IMG/VR virus record: IMGVR_UViG_3300024520_000365
Span: 1 to 29,264 of that record
Length of the DNA: 29,264 nucleotides
From: a virus
Direction: 5' to 3' (one strand)
The notes below the pieces were generated by a model. The model was given only the letters and a program-made list of their open reading frames with translations, was not told the DNA's origin and did no database searches. The translations under genes were made by a program, and so were the position numbers. This document shows positions 6,648-15,726 of the stretch, one piece after another; the first letter of the stretch is position 1; every line of letters starts with the position of its first letter.

Positions 6648-7739
6648 ATGGCAGACACAACTTTATGGGACGATATATTCACTACAGATCTTGATGACTA
6701 TACTTATGACGCAGATGATTATTCTTTAGAAAGCTACTTGAACAATGACGCCACAAATTACTACGGCGCGGATGATTACAGCTGGATGGACGATGAAGAC
6801 TTTAGTGATCCAAATTGGCTGGATAATTTTCTTGACCCCAACGCCACAAATTACTACGGCGCTGATGATTACAGCTGGATAGACGATTATGAATATGGGG
6901 ACGATTATGATGTAGGAAGTATGGATTTTACGCCTGAAGGTCAAATAAGTTCTTGGATGGATAATTATTTTGAAGAACAAGGGTATGATTCTAACGATTT
7001 ATATGATTTTGGCGAAGAAACAGGACCATTTGGAGGAACGTTTGGTCCTAAAGTAAGAGATTTCTTTGCTGAGTTTCTTGGTCTTTCAGGCGGTTCAAAC
7101 AACAAGGAAAACGACGGTGGTGGAATTATGGACCTACTATCCAGTTTAGCGGGTGGCACTAAAAACATGCTGGACAACGATTTAATAAAAATCTTGTTAG
7201 GTAAAAAATTATTGGACGACGATCGAGACGGCGGTTCCGCAGGATACGTTCCTATTGGACAAGAAGCCTACGGCGGAGGAAGTCCTCTTCCAGACTATCG
7301 AATTTCTAACATACAACCAGCTTTATTACCGGGCATGGCTTATGCCAATCAACCCACTACTTTCAATAATATGCCGCCTACTACTGCTCCCCCTCCGGGT
7401 ATGCAAGCGGGTGGGTTAGCTCATCATCACCCACAGCTTCATTCACATGCTCATGGTTCTCGTCCCAATGATATACCAGGAATGCCGGGCATGCAGGACC
7501 ACCTTTTAAGACCAGGACAACCGGGTTCAAGAGCATTGCCTATGCCTTATAAACCAGATGGTATGCAAGCGGGTGGGATAGCCAGTTTAGAAAATAGGAT
7601 GGACGGACCGGGGGACATAACACAAGCCATGTTAGAACCCGGAGAGTTTGTGATGACAAGAAAAGCCACGCAAAACCTAACCCCTGAATACTTATACAGT
7701 TTAATGCACCAAGCAGAGAACGCAGGAAGGATGAGATAA
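6648..7739 (+). CDS. Acidic repeat-containing virion protein with MQ-x-GG motifs, 363 aa
   Basis: ATG 6648, with GGGG upstream (GATAGGGGACATT), is preferred; the frame is open to 6531 but that part lies over the previous gene. The N-terminal ~110 residues are extremely rich in Asp/Tyr and contain the duplicated block ATNYYGADDYSW. A middle region has LLSSLAGGTKNMLDNDLIKILLGKKLL. The C-terminal half is Pro/Gly/Met-rich with two GMQAGG motifs (7401 and 7563), a His-rich patch (AHHHPQLHSHAHG) and the ending DITQAMLEPGEFVMTRKATQ. The 'EPGEFV[MV]' ending is familiar from marine phage structural proteins. First of four consecutive large virion-type proteins; exact location in the particle unknown. 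Confidence 0.6.
   Translation: MADTTLWDDIFTTDLDDYTYDADDYSLESYLNNDATNYYGADDYSWMDDEDFSDPNWLDNFLDPNATNYYGADDYSWIDDYEYGDDYDVGSMDFTPEGQISSWMDNYFEEQGYDSNDLYDFGEETGPFGGTFGPKVRDFFAEFLGLSGGSNNKENDGGGIMDLLSSLAGGTKNMLDNDLIKILLGKKLLDDDRDGGSAGYVPIGQEAYGGGSPLPDYRISNIQPALLPGMAYANQPTTFNNMPPTTAPPPGMQAGGLAHHHPQLHSHAHGSRPNDIPGMPGMQDHLLRPGQPGSRALPMPYKPDGMQAGGIASLENRMDGPGDITQAMLEPGEFVMTRKATQNLTPEYLYSLMHQAENAGRMR
6748..6887 (+). repeat. 47-bp imperfect duplication (two copies, 93 bp apart)
   Basis: Copies lie at 6748-6794 and 6841-6887 and agree at 45 of 47 bases. The offset of 93 bases is 31 codons, so the duplication is in frame and encodes ATNYYGADDYSW[M/I]DD twice. The near identity at DNA level means a recent duplication or ongoing gene conversion. 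Confidence 0.85.
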
Positions 7740-8764
7740 TGGCCGCTTACGCAAATAACACAACACGGGCAACTTACGAAGAACCGTGGGTGCAGGCCAT
7801 GCGACAAGGCTATTTGAACTCCATGTTCGATTTTGCCAAACAACCCACACCAGTACCCGTCAGACAAGTTGCTGGGTTAAGTCCCGAAGAATTAAAAGCC
7901 CGTGAACTTTCGGGTGGATTAGGAGGATTTACTCCGTACTTTGAGCAAGGCGCACAGATGATGCAAGGGGGCTACGGCACTCAACAACAAGGCAGAGACA
8001 TGTACGGCAGAGGCGCAGATGCTACTAATGTAGGCATTGGCATGTACGGCAGAGGGGCCAATCTAACCGATCAAGCCAGTTCGTTTTACGCTCCGGGTGC
8101 AGCTGAACAATTTTACAACCCTTACGAAACTGGCGTAGTACAACAAACGTTAGCGGATTTAAAAGAAGCGGGCATTGGGCAAGGTTACGCAGACAGAGCA
8201 GGACAAGTAGGACAAGGAGCTTTTGGCGGTTCTCGTGGTCGTATAATGGCGGGCGAAAGAGCAAGACAAGAAGGCCGTGGCGCTATGGAAGCCGTAGGAA
8301 AAATTCGTTCAAGAGGCTTTGAAGGGGCTCGATCTGCCGCACAAGCAGCTGGGCAAGGACTGGGGCAACTGGGCAGTCAATTTGGAAACTTTGGCGCAGG
8401 AATGGGTCAATTAGGTGGACAGTTTGGTCAATTCGGCCAAGGACTGGGATCGCTTGGAACTCAAATGGGGCAAATGGGTACTAACTTTGCAGGATTAGGC
8501 ACAACGGGACAAAGTAATTTAATGAATCAAATAAACATGCTTAATAAGCAAGGTGGCACAAGCCGAGGTATACAAGACGATATGTTCAAATCTCAATACG
8601 ATGCGGCCACCAGTTTGTCTCAGGAGCCGGGCAATAGATTGGGTATATTAGGTGGTGTGTTACAAAGATTATTGCCAAGCACAGGAGTTGAGACAACGTT
8701 TGGAAACGAAGCCGGGGTTAATTCTTTAGCGGGTCTTTTAAAACTGTTGGGAGCCATAGAATAA
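7739..8764 (+). CDS. Gly/Gln-rich virion protein, 341 aa
   Basis: Joined to both neighbours by one-base TAATG overlaps. N-terminal block: ATYEEPWVQAMRQGYLNSMFDFA. A recognisable conserved core follows (about residues 120-180): AAEQFYNPYETGVVQQTLAD, then GYADRAGQVGQGAFGGSRGR and IMAGERARQ, a pattern recurrent in marine phage structural clusters. Residues ~205-260 are quasi-repeats of G-Q-L/F-G (GQLGSQFGNFGAGMGQLGGQ...), likely an extended or helical filament. The C-terminus is hydrophobic (LGILGGVLQRLLPS). No signal peptide. Probably an internal or neck virion protein that works with the 363-, 602- and 1715-aa products. Function inferred from position and composition. Confidence 0.6.
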   Translation: MAAYANNTTRATYEEPWVQAMRQGYLNSMFDFAKQPTPVPVRQVAGLSPEELKARELSGGLGGFTPYFEQGAQMMQGGYGTQQQGRDMYGRGADATNVGIGMYGRGANLTDQASSFYAPGAAEQFYNPYETGVVQQTLADLKEAGIGQGYADRAGQVGQGAFGGSRGRIMAGERARQEGRGAMEAVGKIRSRGFEGARSAAQAAGQGLGQLGSQFGNFGAGMGQLGGQFGQFGQGLGSLGTQMGQMGTNFAGLGTTGQSNLMNQINMLNKQGGTSRGIQDDMFKSQYDAATSLSQEPGNRLGILGGVLQRLLPSTGVETTFGNEAGVNSLAGLLKLLGAIE

Positions 8765-10572
8765 TGAACTGGAAAAGCAGACAAATGTTTGGAGGACGCC
8801 CCAGCGGTATCGTTCAAATGATGGGTGGCGGAATGACGCCTTACCCCACGCACACAATGCCTAATGGAACCGTGATGCCCGGAGCTGTGCATGGACAAGG
8901 CTATGAAGGAGGAGGAATAACAGGGCCAGCCGCTCCTGCTGAACCATCTATAGAACAACGTGTTGCAATGATAGCTGCACAACAAGGCATAAGCGTACCA
9001 AAAGCTAGAGCTCAATTATTACAAAAAACAGCAACCGATCAAGGACTGCAACTTCCTCCAGAAGCCGTACAGCAATTTGCTGTGGGTATGATTAATTTGC
9101 AAACAGCTTTAGCACAAGGAGTGCCAGCTATGCAAGCAGGTGGAATGGTGGGCGCAGAATTGTTTGAAGAAGGCGACAGCGACATAAACAATGCATTAAA
9201 CACCATGGCTGCTGTTTCTAATCCAGAGGTCCCTGATATGCCAGCCAGCAACGGCATGGCTCTATCCGGTGGAGACATGGGCGGTGAAGAAATGACCATG
9301 GACCAAGGACTTGAAGAAATGGAAGTGTTGGAGCTAAAAGCTAAGTACCAAGAAGTAGCCCTAGCAACGGTAGAAGCGGCTAATAAAGCCATCCAAGAAG
9401 GCGCACCACCGGAACAATTAAAAGAACCCGTTAAAGAAAGATTAATCGCAATTGATGAGCAATACCGTCAGAAAACGGGAACAAATGACACCATTCTTAC
9501 GCCAGAATTTATGGCTAAACTTCAAGGGTTAACGTCCGTGATACCTGCCATGCAAGGCGGCGGACTAAAAGGTTATGAACCGGGTGGAGTAGTTACTGAT
9601 GATGAGGTTTCAAGCCTTTATGTAAACACTGAACTTGATGATGCACGATATGTATACACCAACGCTCATAATAAAAGAATAGAACTAGAAGATAAATTAG
9701 CCGAAGAAACAAACCCTAGAAACAAAAGAAAAATTTTACAACAGTTAAAAAAGGCAAAAGAAATAGAAGCGCTAACCGGAGCTGAATATGAACGTTTAGG
9801 CGGAAGTCAGGCAAGCACTGGTTCTACTTCTACTCCGACGCCTACTCCTACTCCAACACCGACGCCTACTCCGACTCCAACACCGACGCCTACTCCTACT
9901 CCTACTCCTACTCCTACAGGAGAAGAAGATTCTTCTGAAAAAATTCTTGAAGAGCTTAAAGCGCTTAGCACGGTAAGCTCAGACAGTTCTGAACTGCAAA
10001 AGAAAAAACAAGAACTTGCTAGACGTGCGGCGTATTTAGGGGGCAAAACCAAACAAAGCGGTTTAAGCGGATTGTTTGATGTTATGGGCCAAGCGGACGC
10101 GGCTGAAGCAGAAGCAGTGAGTAACATGCCACAACAACTAAGCGCTAACGAAAGCGCCTTAGAACGAATGAAAATGGACATAGAAGCTAAAAGAGATTTA
10201 GCTTTTAATAAAGTTGCAACAATGACGGAAAGTGAACGCGACGCTTTACGTGGAAATCCAATTGCGTTAATGAATATATTCCAATCTATGTCTAAATCTC
10301 CTGACGATGCAGAAGAAGCCATAGAGTTCTTTATAATGCGAGACTGGCCTTTACCTTCTTTCGCAGGAAAAAACTTACCCAGTAAACTAGACGACGAAGG
10401 AAACGAAACCATTACAATTACTCTTAAAACTAAAGAAGGAACTAAAGAAGGGTTAAGTTTTAAAGACTTTTTTAGGTTGGTTAAACAAGGAAAGCCTAGT
10501 GTTACATATCAACAGATATTAGTTTTGTTTAATAAAGGACTTAATAACAACGGTATTCTTGACCAATCCTAA
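8764..10572 (+). CDS. Virion protein with Pro-Thr linker and MQ-x-GG motifs, 602 aa
   Basis: The N-terminus carries Gly/Met-rich motifs (GIVQMMGGGMTPYP, GYEGGGITGPA), then PAMQAGGMVGAELFEEGDSDIN (around 9130) and PAMQGGGLKGYEPGGVV (around 9550). Helical acidic segments lie between them. Residues 357-385 are an uninterrupted (Thr-Pro)n linker. The C-terminal ~200 residues are helical and charged (SELQKKKQELARRAAYLGGKT, then AMEEAIEFF-like sequence near 'SPDDAEEAIEFFIMRDWPLP'). The mix of disordered Gly/Met motifs, helices and a rigid PT spacer suggests a multi-domain scaffold or an internal protein able to unfold for ejection. Coupled to the upstream gene by TAATG; the next gene starts six bases after its stop. 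Unknown exact function. Confidence 0.6.
   Translation: MNWKSRQMFGGRPSGIVQMMGGGMTPYPTHTMPNGTVMPGAVHGQGYEGGGITGPAAPAEPSIEQRVAMIAAQQGISVPKARAQLLQKTATDQGLQLPPEAVQQFAVGMINLQTALAQGVPAMQAGGMVGAELFEEGDSDINNALNTMAAVSNPEVPDMPASNGMALSGGDMGGEEMTMDQGLEEMEVLELKAKYQEVALATVEAANKAIQEGAPPEQLKEPVKERLIAIDEQYRQKTGTNDTILTPEFMAKLQGLTSVIPAMQGGGLKGYEPGGVVTDDEVSSLYVNTELDDARYVYTNAHNKRIELEDKLAEETNPRNKRKILQQLKKAKEIEALTGAEYERLGGSQASTGSTSTPTPTPTPTPTPTPTPTPTPTPTPTPTPTGEEDSSEKILEELKALSTVSSDSSELQKKKQELARRAAYLGGKTKQSGLSGLFDVMGQADAAEAEAVSNMPQQLSANESALERMKMDIEAKRDLAFNKVATMTESERDALRGNPIALMNIFQSMSKSPDDAEEAIEFFIMRDWPLPSFAGKNLPSKLDDEGNETITITLKTKEGTKEGLSFKDFFRLVKQGKPSVTYQQILVLFNKGLNNNGILDQS
9832..9918 (+). repeat. (ACN CCN)n coding repeat giving a 29-residue Thr-Pro run
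   Basis: A continuous alternation of Thr and Pro codons for 29 codons. Codon choice shows a higher-order pattern of about 24 bases (ccgacgcctactcc... followed by actccaaca) at the start, then pure cctact repeats at the end. This fits growth by slippage. It encodes a stiff, extended linker between the Gly/Met-rich and helical parts of the 602-aa protein. Confidence 0.9.
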
Positions 10573-10578
10573 TAGATT

Positions 10579-13500
10579 ATGTCTATTAACCCAGACGAAT
10601 TAAATCTAAATGAAATAGATTTAAATGAAATAGATTTAAATGAAATAGATTTAAATGAAATAGATTTAAATGAAATAGATTTAGGCACATTAGACTTAGG
10701 CGAAATTTCTTCAAGCACTCCTCTTGCCGACGAAGACCCCAGTTTCTTTGAAGTCATGGGTCAAACCGTGGATCAACTGCAAGCCAGTGGTTGGGCGGGA
10801 GTTCGTGTACTAGGAGAACAATTTGAAAACGAACGCATGATTGAAGCCGGTAATCGTGGCGTAGCGTTTAACGAAGCACAGGCCGCTAAGTACGGTCGCC
10901 CCATGATGGTAGAGGATATTGAAAATCCTTTAGATGATTTTGGCACATCTGCTGTGGATTACGTTTTTACAAACGCGCTACCGCAAGTGCTTCCGTCCAT
11001 TGCGGCTTCCGTGCCCACGGCTTTTCTTGGCGCTAAAGGCGGAGCAGCTATAGGCACAGCCATTGCTCCAGGAATTGGTACATTTGTTGGAGGAGTTATT
11101 GGAGGCATAGCAGGAGCATTTTTACCTTCTGCTTTTTTAAGTGCAGGGGAAATTGACCGAGAGATGAAAGCCCGAGCGGGAGACGATCATTCGGATCCTT
11201 TAGCAGCAATGGGCGGAGGCGCCATAGTAGGCGCGTTAGACACAGCGGCATTAGCGGTGGGATTAAAAGGTGTGTTGCCACACGTTTTAAAAAGAACCGG
11301 AGGTGGTCGAGAAGTATTGGATAGTTTAATAACTAAGATGGTTGAGAGAGGCGTAACTAAAACCGTGGCTGCACGAGCGATGGCCCAAGGACTTGTTACC
11401 GCAGCCGCAGAAGGTTCCACAGAAGCGGCACAAGAATTAACTCAAGATTACGTAGCAGAATATTCAACCGGGGTTTCTTTAGACGAGGATGAATTAACCA
11501 GCGCATTAGTTAATTCATTTGTATTAGGAGCAATTGGAGGTGGTCCGTTAGGAACAGTTAGCGGAGCTCTGACGCAAAAAAGTAAGAATGAAAGAGCAGC
11601 GGATCAAACAAGAATAAACGAAGAAAATGCTGCGCGGGAAGTAGAAATAGAAGAATGGTCGGCTAAAGAGCTCGACAATAAAAGTTTAAGTGAACTTGAA
11701 CAGTACGCAGATGACAATAACATTAAACGTTTTGAATACAAAAGCGGAGAAGAACAAGAAAGAAAAGCAGAATTAATTAAACGAATTAAAGATTTTGAAA
11801 GAGACAAACGGGTTAAAGAAGACATATCGTACGACATGGAAGAAGCCGGTCTTTCTGAATTAACTTTTCAAGATAAAGTAGACGAGCAACTTAAAACACT
11901 TGAAGTTCTTTCTGATGAAGACTTAGACATTTATATAGAAGAAGAAGGCATTGCTGATCGGTTTGCTTCCGTTAACACCAGAGAAGACAAACTTATTCTG
12001 TTAGCTAATTATGAAGCCAGAGCACTAAACGAAGCCGATGGAAAATCAAAAGCCGGCATGGATTCCCCTACTTTTCGTAAGTTCTATCAAAATTTAGACC
12101 GAACCAATTCTAAAGAAAAACTTTTAGAAATGGCTCGTAAACTTGGCTTTACAAACGAAGAATTTCAAGGCAAAGGAAAAATGGAAATAGCCGCGGATAT
12201 AGCCAAACGAGAAGCTATTTTTGAGATTAATAACAGCGATTTAGAAGCGTTAGCCAATCAAACAGAAGTTCTTCCATTAGAAGTTGAAGAAGATACAGAA
12301 AGTCAAAACAAAGCACAAAGAGAAATTGATAAAGGACGGGCCATTGAAATTAAAGTAGGCAATCGAATTTTTACAAAAACAGAAGATGGTCAATACTTAA
12401 ACGAAACAGGGCAAAGTTATTCAGATTTTGTTCTTCAAGAAGGCGACGTAGAAAAGGGGCCGCTTATCCAACAACTCACTCTTCGTAAAGGATCTTTTAA
12501 AGTTTTTGGTAAAAAAGTAAACCAGGAAAGTTTTATAGGTAGATTTTTTTCTAGTCTTAAAGGAGGAGCGTTTGGGTTTCAACCGTCGGGACCTTTAGGT
12601 TTTGATGGTTTTATGGCTGACCGAGATCGTATTGGCAGACTACGTTCTATCAATAAATCGGCGCAAAGTATAGCCTATCAATGGGAAGAAGTTCGATTAG
12701 CTGCTTTGCAAAGAGGTGAAATTTTATCCGCAACGGAAGCCGATCAATTGGTTATGGATTATTTAAGCGGGGCTAAAAAAACAATTCCTTTGGATAAAGT
12801 AAACAGAGTCATTAAAGAACAAAAATTAAAGAACCTTGAGACTGAATTAAACAACGCAACCGATGAACAAAAAGCTTCCATCACTGAAGAGATGGATTTT
12901 TTACAAAAACAATTGAACGAAAACGTAGATAACAGTTTAAAAGTAGCTTCATTAGAGGAACTTCCTGAGGGCATGAGAGACTTTGCAATTAGGGCTAGAA
13001 AACTAATTGATACGTTAAGTAACAGACTAATAAAAGAACTTCCAAATGATGTTTTAATTGAAAAGATTGGTAACAAAACAAGAAAGCAAGTTATACAAGA
13101 AAACATGGGTAAGTATCTAACCCAGTCTTTTAAAATTTACGAACCTGATTTAGGGTACAACCCCGTAAGTTTTTGGAACAGATTAGGCTTAACCAAAGGA
13201 AGCAGAGCCATGATACAAAAAGTAGAAAACGCAAAAGCAGCCCATCGGAGACTAAAGTTTTCGGAATATACTGTGCAATCGGGGGAAACACTGGAGTCTA
13301 TAGCCAATGCCACAGACTCAACGGTACAGGAATTAAAAGATTTAAACGGCTTATTAACAGACCCTTTACAAGCCGGTAGAGTTATTAAAGTGCTTGGTAG
13401 CAAAGAAAAGGCAAACACTTGGTTAAATAATTTAATGACCAACAGAAATAAAGGTTACGCAGAAACGGGTATTAAAGTTATGGCGGGCCTTAAGCCCAGT

Positions 13501-15726
13501 AAAACAGAAAGTAAAGAACTTGAACTGGCTACTGGTGTATTAAAAGAAAGACAATCTATTCCGCAAGAATGGAAAGAACTAATGGGAGAAATTACTAACC
13601 CCGCACAAGTTCTTACCAACACGGTAACACGGGTCGCCAGTATTTTAGAAAACATGCGTTTTTATAATAAGTTAGAAGGACTTAGTGACACTCCTGGGGG
13701 GCGTTTATTTTCTCCTGTTAAATCAGGATTGTTTACAGAACAAATTGAAGAAAAACTGGGTCTTCCTATTAGCGGGATGTACACCACTAAACAAGTAGCC
13801 GAAGCCATTGGCGTAGTAGAAAAAAATAAAAGTGCTTTGTGGCAAGTTTACGAAACCATGGTTCTTGTGCCAAAAATTGCTATTCAAGCGGGAAAAACGG
13901 TCTACAGTGTTTCAGCTCAAATGCGTAACTTCTTATCCGCAAGTCTTTTTTACTTAGGTAATGGTCATTTTGGTGGTAAAAATTTAGTGGAGTCCATTAA
14001 TGTTTTGCGCGATGAGTTATTTGCCGGGGGTTTTGATACACAAGGAAGGCCTCTTTCAAGACGTATGCAAGCAGAAAAAACATACCGAAAACTTTTGCAA
14101 TTGGGAATTATTAACACCAACGCAAGACTCGGAGAAATTTTAAAAACGTTTGACGAAGTAGCTAAAGATCCGGGTAGCGGTGCAGGACAATTAGCCACTA
14201 AGTTATTAAGCATGAAAAACGGTAAACCTTGGGCGGCTAAATTAGCAGATGTGCCTACCAGACTGTACACAGCGGCGGATGATTTTTGGAAAATAGCGGC
14301 GTGGCAAGCAGAAAGAAAGCAGATAGAGAAAAATTTTAAAGGTGATGAAAAAAGACTTAGCGAATACGCAGAGCATTTAGGCTTGCAAAGTTCTATAACA
14401 GGAAGAACTTTCTCAGATATGGTGGATGAAATTGCGGCTTTTAAAGTTAGGCAAACCATACCCAATTACGATTACGTAGGAAACTTTGCAAACATGATTC
14501 GTAAAACTCCGTTTGGTAATTTTATTGCGTTCCCCACAGAAATTTTTAGAACGGGGTTTAATATTGCAGGACTTGCCTACAAAGACATGACTTTTAGTGG
14601 CATGAGAGGAGCCGGTTTAAAACGTGGCATTGGTTTTGGCACAGCAACTTATGGTTTAAGTACAACAATTCAAGCAGTGGCGCAAAGTTTATCCGACGTA
14701 ACGGATGAAGAACTTGAAGCGGCTAAAAGAACCTTACCACTTTGGTCAAAATACAGCCCCATAATACCACTAGAAAAAATACCTCAATCAAAAGGAGGAG
14801 GGTTTACGTACATAGACGGAAGTTATATTTTAGTCTACGATGAAATTGCTAGAGTTATCCCTACTATTTTAACTGCTACAAAAGAAAATCGTATGGAGGG
14901 TTCTTCTTACCCAGTTTCTGTAACGTATGCAGTGGGAACAGCCGTGCTTAATGTTTTAGAGCCTTATTCTAGTGTGGGTATTGGTCCAAAGATTACGATG
15001 GAAGTGCTTCAAAACAGAAATGCAAACGGCTACCCAATAGCTAAACCAGAAGATAACTTAGGGGATCAAGCAGTGTCGATGTTAAATTACGCTTGGTCTA
15101 AAGCACAACCCGGCGCTTGGGCTCAAATTCAAGCTGTTATGGACAGTACAGCGGCGGACGAAACGTCTTTTAAAAAATACGGAAAGCTGCAAGAGTCTTT
15201 TCCTGCAACCATGTCTTTAATGGGTATACGTACCGATCGAGTTAACCCGACACTTAATTTTAAATACAGTATTGCAAATTATCAAAAACGTATAGGAAAC
15301 GCCGGTTATCAATTTAAAGATTTAGTTAACGATTATGGGTTAGTAACTCCCGAAGATTTATTAGTGGGGTACGACAATGCTAATCAATCTGTATTTGAAA
15401 TACAGCAAGAACTTTATTTAGATCTTTTGGCCACACAAACGTTAAACGGAGATCAGAAAAATATTAAAAATCAATTAAAAGATAGGCTTCCAGGAGTGTA
15501 TAACAAACTTCGTAAAGGACAATTTGTTCCATATAAACCAACTAAAAACTCAGAAGACATTTACAATACTGTTACTGAAGATATGGAACAACAAGTTATT
15601 GCTGCCTACGGAGTCAATACCATTACTCAACGTTATTATCCTAAAAGAGCATTAAGAGATAGAGAAAAATTTTACAGGAGGGGTCGGTTTAATTTACTTC
15701 TTCCGCTTCCACCTTACGAAGATTAA
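10579..15726 (+). CDS. Giant LysM-containing internal/ejection virion protein, 1715 aa
   Basis: The largest gene. Residues 10-34 are five LNEID repeats. Residues ~135-190 are Gly/Ala-rich and hydrophobic (GAAIGTAIAPGIGTFVGGVI then GGIAGAFLPSAFL) and ~212-237 form a second such stretch, followed by AAAEGSTEAAQELTQDYVAE, a pattern I know from large internal phage proteins. A charged helical zone spans ~340-620. Residues 897-940 are a LysM peptidoglycan-binding domain (YTVQSGETLESIANATD ... GRVIKVLG). The C-terminal third is helical and includes FGNFIAFPTEIFRTGFNIAG. No lysozyme or transglycosylase motif was found. The size and membrane-like segments fit proteins ejected with the genome to span the envelope (compare T7 gp16), though no homology to T7 is claimed. 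No clear ribosome binding site; coupling to the 602-aa gene is likely. The last 38 bases overlap the convergent nuclease gene. Confidence 0.7.
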   Translation: MSINPDELNLNEIDLNEIDLNEIDLNEIDLNEIDLGTLDLGEISSSTPLADEDPSFFEVMGQTVDQLQASGWAGVRVLGEQFENERMIEAGNRGVAFNEAQAAKYGRPMMVEDIENPLDDFGTSAVDYVFTNALPQVLPSIAASVPTAFLGAKGGAAIGTAIAPGIGTFVGGVIGGIAGAFLPSAFLSAGEIDREMKARAGDDHSDPLAAMGGGAIVGALDTAALAVGLKGVLPHVLKRTGGGREVLDSLITKMVERGVTKTVAARAMAQGLVTAAAEGSTEAAQELTQDYVAEYSTGVSLDEDELTSALVNSFVLGAIGGGPLGTVSGALTQKSKNERAADQTRINEENAAREVEIEEWSAKELDNKSLSELEQYADDNNIKRFEYKSGEEQERKAELIKRIKDFERDKRVKEDISYDMEEAGLSELTFQDKVDEQLKTLEVLSDEDLDIYIEEEGIADRFASVNTREDKLILLANYEARALNEADGKSKAGMDSPTFRKFYQNLDRTNSKEKLLEMARKLGFTNEEFQGKGKMEIAADIAKREAIFEINNSDLEALANQTEVLPLEVEEDTESQNKAQREIDKGRAIEIKVGNRIFTKTEDGQYLNETGQSYSDFVLQEGDVEKGPLIQQLTLRKGSFKVFGKKVNQESFIGRFFSSLKGGAFGFQPSGPLGFDGFMADRDRIGRLRSINKSAQSIAYQWEEVRLAALQRGEILSATEADQLVMDYLSGAKKTIPLDKVNRVIKEQKLKNLETELNNATDEQKASITEEMDFLQKQLNENVDNSLKVASLEELPEGMRDFAIRARKLIDTLSNRLIKELPNDVLIEKIGNKTRKQVIQENMGKYLTQSFKIYEPDLGYNPVSFWNRLGLTKGSRAMIQKVENAKAAHRRLKFSEYTVQSGETLESIANATDSTVQELKDLNGLLTDPLQAGRVIKVLGSKEKANTWLNNLMTNRNKGYAETGIKVMAGLKPSKTESKELELATGVLKERQSIPQEWKELMGEITNPAQVLTNTVTRVASILENMRFYNKLEGLSDTPGGRLFSPVKSGLFTEQIEEKLGLPISGMYTTKQVAEAIGVVEKNKSALWQVYETMVLVPKIAIQAGKTVYSVSAQMRNFLSASLFYLGNGHFGGKNLVESINVLRDELFAGGFDTQGRPLSRRMQAEKTYRKLLQLGIINTNARLGEILKTFDEVAKDPGSGAGQLATKLLSMKNGKPWAAKLADVPTRLYTAADDFWKIAAWQAERKQIEKNFKGDEKRLSEYAEHLGLQSSITGRTFSDMVDEIAAFKVRQTIPNYDYVGNFANMIRKTPFGNFIAFPTEIFRTGFNIAGLAYKDMTFSGMRGAGLKRGIGFGTATYGLSTTIQAVAQSLSDVTDEELEAAKRTLPLWSKYSPIIPLEKIPQSKGGGFTYIDGSYILVYDEIARVIPTILTATKENRMEGSSYPVSVTYAVGTAVLNVLEPYSSVGIGPKITMEVLQNRNANGYPIAKPEDNLGDQAVSMLNYAWSKAQPGAWAQIQAVMDSTAADETSFKKYGKLQESFPATMSLMGIRTDRVNPTLNFKYSIANYQKRIGNAGYQFKDLVNDYGLVTPEDLLVGYDNANQSVFEIQQELYLDLLATQTLNGDQKNIKNQLKDRLPGVYNKLRKGQFVPYKPTKNSEDIYNTVTEDMEQQVIAAYGVNTITQRYYPKRALRDREKFYRRGRFNLLLPLPPYED
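10606..10680 (+). repeat. Five 15-bp tandem repeats encoding LNEID
   Basis: Units at 10606, 10621, 10636, 10651 and 10666 read ttaaatgaaatagat; the first differs only at its first base (c for t). The copies are otherwise identical, so the array expanded recently. Degenerate DLGTLDLGEI follows. In frame: it adds an acidic amphipathic tract to the extreme N-terminus of the 1715-aa protein. Confidence 0.9.

Noticed and set aside
9807-10412. A 201-codon minus-strand frame with a (Val-Gly)n run
   Set aside because: Antisense shadow of the Thr-Pro repeat in the 602-aa virion gene; no start signal and no family features.
10606-10680. Short direct repeats considered as a CRISPR array or iteron origin
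   Set aside because: Units are contiguous 15-mers in frame with no spacers, and they encode LNEID within a long gene.
13965-14465. A 166-codon minus-strand frame inside the giant gene
   Set aside because: No ribosome binding site, Cys/Ser/Leu-rich composition typical of antisense frames, and the plus frame is continuous through it.
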